Positions 36,384-47,400 of a stretch of 64,000 bases of DNA are shown in pieces. Within the stretch, counting starts at the first letter, position 1, and each line of letters starts with the position of its first letter. Both the position numbers and the translations under genes were made by a program. The DNA is from Kryptolebias marmoratus (lineage: Eukaryota > Chordata > Actinopteri > Cyprinodontiformes > Rivulidae), in assembly GCF_001649575.2 (NCBI RefSeq), contig NC_051449.1:21071851-21135850 (forward strand), read 5' to 3'. Below the pieces are notes generated by a model. It was not told where the DNA came from and ran no database searches. It worked only from the letters and a program-made list of their open reading frames with translations.

Positions 36384-37930
36384 AAAGTATTCACCCCCTT
36401 GAACTTTTCAACCCTTTTGCCACTTTCCAGGCTTCAAACATAAAGATCTAAAACTTTTACTACTTTGTGAAGAATCAACAACAAGTGGGACACAATCGTG
36501 AGGTGGAACGAAATTTAATGGATATTTTAAACTTTTTTTAACACGTAAAAAAACTGCTAAGTGGGCCGTGCAATATTAACCGGCCCCTTTACTTTCAGTG
36601 CAGCAAACTCACTCCAGAAGTTCAGTGAGGATCTCTGAATGATCCAGTGTTGTCCTGAATGACTGAGGATGATAAATAGGATCCACCTGAGTGTAATCAA
36701 GTCCCCGTATAAATGCACCTGCTCTGTGATAGTCTCAGGGTTGGGTTTAAAGTGCAGAGAGCATGATGAAGACCAAGGAACACACCAGGCAGGTCCAAAA
36801 TACTGCTGTGGAGAAGTTTAAAGCCGAATTTGGATACTAAAAAAATTCCCGAGCTTTAAATACCTCAAGGAGCACTGTGCAAGCCATCATATTGAAATGG
36901 AAGGAGTATCAGACCACTGCAAGTCTACCAAGACCCCTCCGTCCATCTAAACTTTCATCTTGAACAAGGAGAAGACTGATCAGAGATGCAGCCAAGAGGC
37001 CCATGATCACTCTGGATGAACTGCAGAGATCTACAGCTGAGTGGGAGAGTCTGTCCGTAGGACAACAATCATTCGCACACTGCACAAATCTGGCCTTTAT
37101 GGAAGAGTGGCAAGAAGAAAGCCATTTCTCGTTTAAAGTTTGCCACAAGCCGCCTGGGAGACGCACCAAACATGTGGAAGAAGGTGCTCTGGTCAGATGA
37201 AACCAAAAAAATCAAATTTTCTGGCCACAATGCAAAACGATATGTTTGGCGTAAAAGCAACACAGCTCATCACCCCGAACACGCCACCCCCCGCTGTCAA
37301 ACACGGAGGTGGCAGCATCATGGTTTGGGCCTGCTTTTCTTCAGCAGGGACAGGGAAGATGGATGTAGCCAAATACCAAATACAGGACCATTCTGGAAGA
37401 AAACCTGTTGGAGTCTGCAGAAGACCTGAGACTGGGACGGAGATTAATCTTCCAACAAGACAATGATCCGAAACATGGAATGGTTCACGAATAAACGTAT
37501 CCAGGTGTTAGATCGGCCAAGTCAAAGTCCAGACCTGAATCCAGTCGAGAATCTATGGAAAAAGAGCTGAAAACTGCTGTTCACAAGCGCTCTCCATCCA
37601 ACCTTGCTGAGCTCGAGCTGATTTGCAAGGAAGAATGGGCCAGAATTTCAGTCTCTCGATGCGCAAAACTGATAGAGACATAGGCTCCCCGAGCGACTTG
37701 CAGCTGTGATCGCAGCAAAGAGTGGCGCTTCGAAGTATTAACACAAGGGCACGGCCCACTTTGCAGTTTATTTGTTAAAAGTTTAAAATATCCATTAAAT
37801 TTCACTCCACCTCACGATTGTGTCCCACTTGTTGTTGAATCTTCACAAAATAATCCAAATTTTATTTCTTTATATTTGAAGCCTGAAAAGCTGCAAAAGG
37901 GTTGAAAAGTTCAAGGGGGCCGAATACTTT
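36384..37930 (+). mobile_element. Near-complete Tc1-like transposon with long inverted repeats
   Basis: The outer ends AAAGTATTCACCCCCTTGAA and the reverse complement of the right end (AAAGTATTCGGCCCCCTTGA) bound 1547 bases. Terminal inverted repeats are about 190 bases, with a second shared block (ATGGATATTTTAAACTTTT against AAAAGTTTAAAATATCCAT). Transposase pieces on the plus strand: VLWSDETKKIKFSGHNAKRY (37186), [20 protein letters not shown] (37293), QQDNDPKH (37456) and [11 protein letters not shown] (37528). The pieces lie in different frames, so this copy is non-coding, but its ends look recent. Confidence 0.88.
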
Positions 37931-38099
37931 TATCTTCCCAGCATCTCTTTGAGATTTATTGAACAAGATGTATTGCTTATAATAAATCTACACTAAACAC
38001 TTTGAATTAAGCTAAATGGAGGGGGGGGGATTGTTAAGAATTATTTTTAAATAAGTTAAGTGGCGAGTGCGTATCTGTATTTAAGCCCCATAATTAAAT

Positions 38100-38720
38100 T
38101 GCTCACAAACAGATCAGATTTAGGTGTGCTGTTCTGAAACCAACCCCACTTGGTAGTCAGGGCTACCGCCAAGCAAGAGGCATCATGAAGACCAAGGAAC
38201 TCTCCATACAGAGCAGGGTTGAATTATAAAATAAACATCTTAAACCCTGCACATCCCACAGAGCTCCATTAGTTATTGTGCAAAGCTGCCACCAGAGGGT
38301 GGTTCATCAAAATTCAGACCAGACAGGGATCAGAATCAAAGAGAACCCTGGTGGAGCTGAGCAGCACGTCTGCAGAGATGGGAGGGTCTGTCCTCAGGAA
38401 GCTGCACAGAGATGGGCTTCAGAAAAATAAGACGTCTGACTCCCCAAACTCAAGTGTCTGAACATCAAGGAGTCTTCCTGAGGTTTGGGTCTGGGATGGA
38501 GGACTACCAATGACCTGAAACACTCCACTGGTTTAAGAACCAGTTAAATGTCCTGGGTTAGTCCAGCTGAGAATCTGGGGTTTGGTTTAAAGTTTGTTGG
38601 ACCCAAGCAGCACCATCCAACCTGAAGGAGCTGCAGCAGTTTGGTCATGAAGAGCAGACAGAAACTCCAGATGTTAGATGGACAAAGATCATGGAGACGG
38701 CTGCTGTGGGTCTACAGCCT
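38100..38720 (+). mobile_element. Decayed, internally deleted Tc1-like element
   Basis: GAACATCAAGGAGTCTTCCT, the GTCCAGCTGAGAATCTGGGG block and GGACCCAAGCAGCACCATCC match the remnant at 53180-54240. No open frame; boundaries approximate. Confidence 0.65.
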
Positions 38721-38962
38721 CGACATTAGGGATGTAAAGACTGAATGCAACTGCCTGCACTGTTTCTCTATTTTATACTTATACCAAGCTTTGTGTAAGG
38801 TCAAATTAAGTTCATATAAAAATATATCAATTCCAGGTTGTAAAGCAGCAGATCTTTACATCTCAGTCCATCACATCAGATTCAAGTCCCTCCTGTTTCT
38901 GTTCTGAGACCTGTTTCCTTCCTTTACAAGAGCAGGAAATTAGAGAAACTTTTTTTTTTTTT

Positions 38963-38968
38963 TTTATT
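38963..38968 (-). promoter_or_regulatory. Candidate fyttd1 polyadenylation signal
   Basis: AATAAA on the minus strand, about 470 bases beyond the fyttd1 stop. It is followed by a long A run, so an A-tract coincidence is possible. Confidence 0.45.
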
Positions 38969-39171
38969 GGAAGAAATTACAAAAAAAAATCTTTGTGTCG
39001 GAAAAAAAAAATGCCGAACGCACATGCATTCCTTGCAAATACATACGTCTTTTCTTAAAAGAAATAGTTTGTTTTTTCAAAAAGTCTTCGTAGTGTTTAA
39101 CAGCTTTGAGTCCAAAAGAAGAGAAATTATCTTAAAAGAACAAGGTATCTTCCCGGTACTAAACATCCACA

Positions 39172-39209
39172 ACACACACACACACACCTACACACACACA
39201 CACACACAA
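39172..39209. repeat. CA microsatellite in the fyttd1 3' UTR
   Basis: CA units with one CTA interruption, about 38 bases long. Confidence 0.9.
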
Positions 39210-39435
39210 ACAAGAAAAAAGTCGAGTACAATGACATGGACGACGAAGAGGAGGACTCCTTCAGTGACACGTCCCTCAGCTGAGCAGTGCGTCCTGCTCG
39301 TCCGTCCCGTGGTGGACTTCGTCCTGTGATGGCGGCAGATTGGCACAGCCCTCCCCCTCCCCCCCCCATCCATCAGGCGGGCTTTCTCTGTGAGAATCGG
39401 AGCTCCTCGGCGTCACCCGCCTCGCTTCCTGCCGG

Positions 39436-42400
39436 CTAACCCACGGTGACGAATCGGGCGCCTTTACCGCTCTGCGCCGTGGCCGCGCGCCGATCCTTCA
39501 GGATGCGAAACCGCTCGTTCAGCGTCATCGACGTTTGCTGCGGAACAAGTCAAAGAGAGGCGCCCGCATCAAACCAAACCACTGGAATTCAGAAAAACAA
39601 ACAAACAAACAAACAAACAGAAAAATAACAAAAAAAACCCAAACAGAAAGCTGAAGGGAGCACGCTCTCACTGGTTTCCCGACACTGTTGATATCGAACT
39701 GCAGGGGCACTCCTTTGGGGATTTTCTTCTCCGCGTTCTCCGCCTTAACGGGGGCGGCGCTGACGGGCGGGGGGTGGAGGGTCCACGCTGTCGGGGGCCT
39801 GCGGACGAGTCAATCACAGCAGCTGTTAGGAGCGGGTCTTTTCAGCACGTCCGGTCTTTCTACAGCCACATCTAGAACCAGGGGCGCGCGGGACGCTTAC
39901 TCGGGCTGCGTCCGAGCTGACGGGTTGTCGATTGAAACAGTCAAGATCCCACTGCCTGTCGACGGTGTGCGCCACCTAGTGGACAAACGGAAAAAAGCGT
40001 CTCCCGTTTACAAAAACATTCACCCCCTTTGGAGGAAACGGAGAAATTCTTGATGGAAACCTGTTTGAGTTTTTCACAAAATGTGTTGCCTTTTTAAAGT
40101 GACAGTCATGTTGTGTCATTTAAAAGATGAAATCCCTTTTAAACTTCATATTATAAGGCAACAAACTAGAATGCAAAGCAGACAAAGTGCATACCCCCTT
40201 CCCCCCCAAACCTAAACTCTGAGAACACTTACTGGCGTGTTTTCACCTGGGGAGTGGAGGGACTTGGCTTCTGCACCTGAGCTTGCACCTGCAAATGACA
40301 CAGTCAGTGGTTGGGTACCGACAGCTGAAGCAGCAGGTCGACAGCCTTTCGACAAACACAAGCACCTTGAGTCCTCTGCGGAACAGAAACGTGGCCTGGC
40401 GGGCCTCCCTCTGAGTCTGCGGGACAGGTGGCAGCGGCCTGCGAGGACAGACAAATTGAAACGGCGTAAGTTTACCGAGTGGTCCCGATTGGGGCGTCTT
40501 GAGTTGGGTTTTTTTTTTTTTTGTTGTTGTTTTGCTAAAGCAGCGCGAGTTTGACCGTGCTCTCACCGCCGTCGCAGCTGGAAGGGTCTCCTGGCCGGCG
40601 TTCCGCTCTGGCTTCTCTGTGGATCGGGCTGCCGGTACAGACGTTTCTGTACCTCCGGCCTCCGGTACTGAACCTCGGGGCGCTGACTGAAGAGCCTCGT
40701 TTTCTGCCTCGGCTTCTGTCCAAGGGTTCGGAAAACAATTACCTTCAACGCAGCAAACGGAAAGGCTGCCTCCAGGTTTTTCGTCTGGCAGCATTTATGC
40801 AGCGACATGCAGGAGTTGAGGGATCGCCAGCTCTGCTTTGTAATCACCGATCTCACCAAACGATGTCATCAGAAAATAAAAACAAACCACTATTTTAAAG
40901 ACCGGACAAGTGAAAGCAATGAGAAACTGCACACATTTTCTATGCAAACCTGTAAATTCTGAGCACTTACAGAGAATAAGTTAGTGTTGATGCTTTCTTC
41001 CTTCTCCTGCTGTTTGTTCTTTTGCTCTCTACTCACACTGTGACATTGTGGGTGTATTCACCAACAAGCGCTACTGGCATCGACTCAACAAGGTGCCTCA
41101 TCCGCTACACTCTGTGATTCGGAAAGAAAACGCAGAGCTTTCCGTTGCGCAATGAAGTTCTGCTTTCGCGGGATGCGAAAGGTCACCTCCAGCAGAAAAC
41201 CTCCCGCTGTGAAGCAGACGTGTGAACAGAAACTGAAAAATCCTCAGCAAACTGTCCACACGTCTTCCTCGAAAGACTCCCTCCTTCCTAAGGCTCCGGT
41301 GTTCTCCATAAGACGTCAAGAAGTCGGTTCGCAGTCGGCTCTCAGTCATGTGGTTTCGTGACAATAATTGTGTCGTTCTGTTCTCGTAGCAGCTTCGACC
41401 TCCTCTTCTGGACATGCTGGCTGAACTGTTTCTCACAGGGGTTTGTGCCAAGTATCGTGTGATTGGTCAGAAGTTGTTGTGGGCGTGTTTATGTGGAAAA
41501 GCCGGTGAGCTTTGATGGAGACATTTTGCTTCTGCTGCTCCTCTGAGAAGCAGCTGTCAGAAAATACAGCCGTCTTTACAACTGTTCCAGAAAAACTTTG
41601 AAACTTAAAAAAGATGGCGGAGACACAGGCGGCTCTTTATGGCTGTGGTGGCTGAGAGGAAGTAAACCTCGGCCAGGTAGAGTCACCGTCAAATCTGCAA
41701 ATGCCAAACGTTGTGTCGTTGTGTACTGTCTCAGTCGGTTTAATAAACATGTCTGGTCAGGGTGAGGGAAGCAAAAATCTGTACAAGGACAGGAGAGTTG
41801 AGAAGCCGGCGGGAAAAAACGCTTCCTGGGAGTTCTGATCAGTGCGTCTCGTGGACGATGAAAGCTGTGTGAGAAAACAGACGGCTGGCAACCACATGAC
41901 CGTGAATCGACTTCTTGACGTCTTATGGAGTACGCTGGAGCCTTAAGGAGGGAGTCTTTCGACTTGATTATTGTGGTTACCCATGCACCTGTTTTGTTTG
42001 TTTGTATTAAACATTCATCAGAACGGTTGAGTTTGATGGGGAAAGGTAAGCACGGAAACAGGAAAAATAAAGAATGGACTGTGAAAACCTGGGAAAGATC
42101 AAACCAACACACATCTTCACGGTGTGCGAGTACCTGGCTGGCTGCGGTTCTGTTCACCATCCCGGCTCGTTTCAGCAGCACAGCTGGCCTCTTGGCTGCC
42201 AGCCCCGTGATGACCCCCTGACCCCTCCGCCGACCCTGCAGAGGAGGAACCCTTCTGTTTCTTAATTTAGCTGCTCCTCCTCGGGGCAGGCCACCTCCTG
42301 GTAGGCAGAAACGAACGACTTTAGACGCACTAATCGCAGTTTCAAGTCAGCTCGTCTTCATGTCCTCGGCACCCACCTCTCTGGGCTGCTCCTGCCGTCC

Positions 42401-42731
42401 TCGGTGCGCCTCCCCTGCCTTGACTTAGGCGGCCTTTCTTCTTGAACGGTCGGCGGCCCACGCTGGCTTGTTTCCTTCTTAACTGTCTCTCTTTTTTGTT
42501 TAAGCGAATGATGTCATCTGTTAAAGTCAGCAGCACACGGCTAGTTTATGCCAGGGCCCCAGATGGAGACACATTCGTCCGGCTATCCCAACTACTGACC
42601 GCATTCAGCCTGTCAATGCTAGCGACAAGTGGCTAACAACATGAGCTAAGATTGTATTTCAGTAACGTTGTCATTTTCAGAAGAAGAACCTTACCTAAGG
42701 ACATGTCCACTTTATCGGGAACCGCTGTCAT
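39436..42731 (-). CDS. fyttd1: UAP56-interacting factor UIF (Fyttd1), complete, nine coding exons
   Basis: UIF is a nuclear mRNA export adaptor that binds the helicase UAP56/DDX39B and hands mRNPs to NXF1. Coding exons, 5' to 3': 42695-42731, 42377-42517, 42134-42297, 40567-40715, 40366-40438, 40233-40288, 39901-39951, 39672-39798, 39436-39537. All junctions are GT-AG and in phase; the product is 299 residues (human about 318). Landmarks: the UAP56-binding motif VDMSLDDIIRLNKKE (about residues 8-22), GVITGLAA in exon 3, RQATFLFRRGLK in exon 5, GILTVSIDNP in exon 7, KGVPLQFDINSVGK in exon 8, and a last exon with MTLNERFRILKD ending RFVTVG. The protein is rich in Arg and Lys. It is tail to tail with tsc22d2 and divergent from phr. 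Confidence 0.93.
41270..41964. repeat. Inverted repeat pair in fyttd1 intron 3
   Basis: The left arm at about 41270-41362 contains CATAAGACGTCAAGAAGTCG; the right arm at about 41887-41964 contains CGACTTCTTGACGTCTTATG. Arms are about 80 bases with a few mismatches and small gaps, separated by about 520 bases. The pair may be the ends of a non-autonomous element. It would form a long hairpin in the pre-mRNA. Confidence 0.7.
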
Positions 42732-42814
42732 TTTCTCTCGACCTGCCGTGAAACCACCGTCGTTCATGATTTCATGTACGACAAACTATCCGAGGCGAGG
42801 ATAAACGATACAGT

Positions 42815-43250
42815 AGTTAGCGATGGAGATGTGACGTTCACGAACGATCCGAATCTTTTGAACGGCTCTTTAACACGAACGAAGGGAGCCAGATCGCAGG
42901 CAGTAAAGAACCGTTCATTTTCTTTGTTTTATTTTTATTTTTTTACTCCTTCTTCTGTTTTCCTCTGCAGATGCGCGCGCGCGCACACACACACACGCGC
43001 TCTTCCTTTGCTATTCCATTGAGAAGAACGGTTAATGGGGCCCATCAGTTGTTTTAATTGTGAACATGCTCTAAGGAGGGGAGGGGCGTTGCTCGCTTGA
43101 CAAGTCACGTACGTAATGACGTATGCTGTGCTACATCACTGTCAGCGCCATGCGACTAAAATCGTTCAAAAGAGCCAGTGTTTTGAACGGCTAAGCACCG
43201 GACCTGCAAGATTCGGATCCCTTTACAGAGCCATAAGTCCCATCTCTAGT
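42815..43250. mobile_element. Short inverted-repeat element upstream of fyttd1
   Basis: The left end has TAGCGATGGAGATGTGAC, then GATCCGAATCTTTTGAACGG. The right end in reverse complement has CTAGAGATGGGACTTATGG, then GGATCCGAATCTTGCAGG and AGCCGTTCAAAA. It encloses a GC/AC microsatellite (about 42974-43001). There is no coding capacity. It ends within 90 bases of the fyttd1 ATG, so it lies in the promoter or 5' UTR. Confidence 0.6.
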
Positions 43251-43835
43251 TCGCAGCAGCGCTACGCTATAACAGATGGACCGCCTCCGACAGCCTTCTT
43301 CTTCAGGGGAGGAGAGCCACAGAAGTTGGAGCCATACTAGTTACATTACTGCCCCCTGCTGGCTGGAGCCGTCCACTGCAGCCCCTGTTTGTAGTTTTAA
43401 ATAGCCCTTTTGCCATAAGTTAGTAGGTAATAAAATAAATACATTTACTCTCCTTTGTCAGATCTTTAACTCGTGTTTGCCCTGTCCCCTTAATACTCCA
43501 AAAATGGCATTCCCTTATATATTCTGCATTCAACATTAAGACGTTATTTAGATAAAAAAAGAAGTTTGCATACACAAGAAAAAATCACATTGTAACATAC
43601 AAACGAGTTAAGCAATTATTCATTGCGCACACGAAATTTATTATCTTTGCGCTCAATGTGAACTTTTTTATTTAGAGTTATTAGGTTCATTAAAGACTAA
43701 TAGCCCTCTACCTACAGTTAGAACATATTAAAAATAGGTAAAAATATTTCCCGCAGTTCTTATTTCACGTATCTCTATAGGCGGTCATTTTTTACGACAC
43801 GTTAAACCCTTTTATACACCAACAGGTTATAAAAC

Positions 43836-43865
43836 CATAGACATGACTACGTATTCATGTCTATG
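43836..43865. repeat. 30-base near-perfect palindrome in the fyttd1/phr intergenic region
   Basis: Arms CATAGACATGA and TCATGTCTATG flank an 8-base centre that itself contains TACGTA. It lies 13 bases upstream of an E-box. Confidence 0.75.
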
Positions 43866-43877
43866 TATAAAACGCTC

Positions 43878-43951
43878 CACGTGAGTGGCAGAATTCATAG
43901 TACTGCGCATGCGCTGTGAGGATGAGAGAAAGGGCTTCTGGGAAATGTAGT
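43878..43951 (+). promoter_or_regulatory. phr core promoter sites: E-box, NRF1-like, ZNF143-like
   Basis: CACGTG E-box at 43878-43883. TGCGCATGCGCT at 43904-43915 matches the NRF1 palindrome. GCTTCTGGGAAATGTAGT at 43934-43951 is, reversed, ACTACATTTCCCAGAAGC, close to the ZNF143/Staf motif. All three fall within 75 bases, upstream of a likely non-coding first exon ending at the donor GTACGT (44143). E-boxes are known elements in light- and clock-driven fish repair genes; their use here is inferred. Confidence 0.5.
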
Positions 43952-43969
43952 TTAAATCAACGAAACCCG

Positions 43970-44410
43970 GCGTTATAAAACAGCATCACCGCGCTTAAGT
44001 AACTGGTTGTGTAAAGAGGAGCTGGCCGTGTCGCTCGGGGTTCGTATTTCTTTGACATTATATTTATTTTTCGTGTCGAGCTGCAGTGAAGGCGGCTGAA
44101 GGCGAAGCTTTTCCGCTGTATGCTCTTCTGTCTTCGAACGGGGTACGTGTTTGTGACGCTTAGCTAACTTTTCTCTTCATTTTGTGCATTTAACTCGCGT
44201 GTCTGGTCCCCCCCCCTCTCCCTCCATTTGCAGCGGTTTTCTTTTTGTTGTCGTTGTTGTGAGGTGGTGAAAGTTGAGCATGTCGCTGTGGTTCCCTGCA
44301 GCTCGCCTCTTCTCTCGGCACTTTCTCGGCGACTGCAGCCGAGGCGCCCCGTCCTCCGGAACCAGACACACGTCCGCCTTTCCTCCAGCTCAGTTGTGGG
44401 CGAAGCCGTC
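43970..44410 (+). other. phr 5' leader: probable non-coding exon, short intron, 5' UTR
   Basis: A donor GGG/GTACGT at about 44142 and a strong acceptor (C/T run then TTTGCAG ending 44233) suggest an intron of about 91 bases. A second possible acceptor, TTCCCTGCAG, ends near 44301. The transcription start is not fixed. Confidence 0.4.
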
Positions 44411-44423
44411 ATGCCAAACCTGA
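44280..44423 (+). CDS. Upstream ORF overlapping the phr start codon
   Basis: An ATG at 44280 opens a 47-codon frame (MSLWFPAARLFSRHF at its start) in a different frame from phr, stopping at 44421-44423, 13 bases beyond the phr start. If included in the mRNA it would reduce initiation at phr unless bypassed. Use of the acceptor near 44301 would remove its ATG. The Arg-rich N-terminus resembles a mitochondrial presequence by composition only. Confidence 0.3.
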   Translation: MSLWFPAARLFSRHFLGDCSRGAPSSGTRHTSAFPPAQLWAKPSCQT

Positions 44424-47400
44424 AGCGCAAAGCTGCCGCCGGCGGCAAGGAGCCCTGCGCCAAGCAGCCCAAGGTGCCCAAGGAGAAGGAGGAGAAGAGC
44501 CCGGGCTGGCTGCTGAGGACCGTGGTCCAGCAGAGGGAGGACAAGAAGGACGTGGGGTTCAACAAGAAGCGTCAGCGTTTCATCACCGACACTGAGAAGG
44601 TCAGGCAGAGCTCAGAGGGAGTGCTCTACTGGATGTCAAGAGACCAGAGGGTTCAGGGTAAGCCTCCATCAAACCAGCCAGCTGTATATGAGTGAAAGCA
44701 TCGTCACTGATTGTTGGTGTTTTATTCCTCAGATAACTGGGCTCTGATCTGTGCCCAGCAGCTGGCTGCAAAGGAGAAGCTCCCCCTTCATGTCTGCTTC
44801 TGTCTGACGGTCCCTAAATCCCAGCTGTCCACCCTGAGACATTATAGCTTCCTGCTGAAGGGTCTGCAGCAAGTCGCAAAGGTATCCGCTGAAATGCTTC
44901 CCGGGCACGCTTGCGTCTTCAGTCCATTCAGTCAGAAGAAAGAGAGAGAGGGTGAAGTTTTCACAGGAGGGGGCGGATGGAGACCGCAGATAATCTTGGG
45001 TGGCACCAGAAGCCGTGACACTGAAGCTTGTCCCCTCCTTTTTTAAATTCATATTCCTAAAAAGTATTGTGCAATCCTTATTCTCTTTTAATTTTTACAA
45101 AAAACATTCAACACCTTTTACCATATTAAATAAAGCCTTTCTGAATGGGAGGTGAGTTAGTGCAGGACTACAAAACTGAACAATCTAACCACCTGACTCT
45201 GACTGTGGTGAGGATAGAGGGCCAGTTAGCTTCATATCAGCAGCTCTGCTGTTACTGTGAGCTTTAAACCCCCGCCCCGTGGAGACATTTATGAACTTTA
45301 GCCTGTAAAAATATCACAATACAATCAAATAGTCCAACTTCAAGAGTGAAGTCTTTTACTTCACAATACGCAGGAGTTTGGACAGTCAGTTTGTGCACCA
45401 CATCTTTGCTACACTTTTGTAAGTTCTGCTCACATAAGAACAAGTTTTAACACTCGTTCCGTTTCCAAACCTTTGGTCCCAGATGAGTGTGGTGCTCTGT
45501 CCACGTTTGACACAGATGGACGAGTTCTGAGCACTCCTAACGCTGCAGCTCACGTGGCAGTCCCTCAAAGCACACTACTTAAAATTCACCCAAAGCCCGA
45601 ATGACCTTAGCCCCCCTCCCTCTTCAAACTGGTTAAAGACTGTTCTCCAACAGAACAGATCAGCCAGAACGTGGACGGGTTTTACAGAGTCTAGGTGAGG
45701 TCTTCAGGTACGTGTTGATGTCAGAGTAGGCTCCTCGTTACGGGTCCACTGTGATTTTGGGGGTTTATTGTCCTGGTGGCAGCTAACGGCCATCTGGGTG
45801 TTGTGTGGACAATCATGATGACAACAGAGACAATACGTGTGGATTGATCATTGACCGTTTATTTTCTGTTTGACGTTGCCCTATGAAACGTAGTATTGTT
45901 TAAGAATACATCCAACCCTCTGAGAACAGTTTTAATTTGCTCAAACAGGTGATTTATACTTTAAAAGTATATATTTTCCATTGATAATGAGAAACATTAA
46001 TTTAGTTCCAGTTTTGTTACAACACACACTTTCATTTTCAGCACAACACAATCATTATTCCAACCTAATAACATTTCACGTGACTCTGAAATCCTGCTTT
46101 TTCTCTGGGCTGTTTGCACTGGCCATCAGCTCGTCAGCCCTGTCGTTATTTAGCTTAATTTCCCCAAACTGAGGTTATTCAAAGTGCTATCTACGACAGG
46201 TAAGATGTTAATTGTTCATAGCCCCAAATATTCCTGTAAGTTTAAAGAGCCAAACGGCTTGTGTTCGTATCGTTTGGATTGTGTTGGGTTGATGTTGGAA
46301 GTGGTTTCTCTTTGCAGGTGTTTTTTTTTTTTTTTTCCACTCAGTAAGTTTCAGTGACAATATTCACACTTCCACGGTTATCCGGACCTTCGGAGGAAAC
46401 CGGTTGGAACTCGTTTAATTAAATTAAACGTGTCGGGTGTGAACACACCCTGGTTACGCAAGCATGTTGCAGTTTTCAGTGCCCGAAGGAGAAAAAAACC
46501 CCAAACATTAAGAAGCATGTCATTAAGGAATATGAATCCAGACAGTCTGAGTCTTCTGCTTTCTGTGTGGTCTTCCCCTAACAGGAATGCAAACAGCTCA
46601 ACATCCAGTTCCACCTGCTGCGAGGTGCAGCCGGGGACGTCCTCCCTGATTTTGTGACTGATAACAGAATCGGGGCCGTGGTGTTGGACTTCTCCCCCCT
46701 CAGAGAGCCGCTGCAGTGGCTGAACGATGTCCAGAAGACACTTCCGTTGGATATCCCCCTCATACAGGTTAGAAAACTTATGGTGTCATTAATCCACAGT
46801 CTGGATTGCTTTGCTATCCTGGTGATTTTTTTAATTGTTTTTGCATAATTTGTTGCTTTTATTTATTATTATTCTAAGAATAAAAACCAATATGTAACCG
46901 ACCTTATTGTGTGTGTTGTCCATGTCTCTGCAGTACGTAGGCTCATGAAGTCTTTTCTCCTGCTCAGGTCGATGCCCATAACGTTGTTCCCTGCTGGGTA
47001 GCGTCACCCAAGCTGGAGTACTCTGCCAGGACCATCAGAGGGAAAATCAACGGCGTTTTGTCAGAGTTCCTGACGGATTTTCCTCCCGTAGAGGAACACC
47101 CGTACACCACTAAGAAGACGGCCAAAGTAAGCACCGCAGTAACAGTACAGAGAGAGTTTGTTTTCACCCTGTCTGACTTTGTGTAGAGAAGTCAGTGGAT
47201 CTCTTGATTATTTCCAGTGTGTTTTTTAGGCCTAATCTGCAGGAGTGATAGCTGTTAGTAAGCTCTCTGACGGGGAGTTTGGAGGTCCTTCTTTTTAAAA
47301 GAAAAAAACATTTTCATTTCCCTTTTATAGAATCCAGCATCTTCACTGTGATGAAAACCAAAACTCCTCTGAGACAAAATGATGACACAGACTCGATGTT

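Noticed and set aside
39172..39209. Regular short repeats as a CRISPR-like array
   Set aside because: Simple CA microsatellite; the window is vertebrate DNA.
41576..42181. 201-codon minus-strand frame
   Set aside because: Its first part is the end of fyttd1 exon 3; the rest reads through the intron and the inverted repeat.
44234..44410. N-terminal extension of phr as a mitochondrial targeting peptide
   Set aside because: The frame is open upstream but has no ATG before 44411; the Arg-rich peptide seen is in a different frame.
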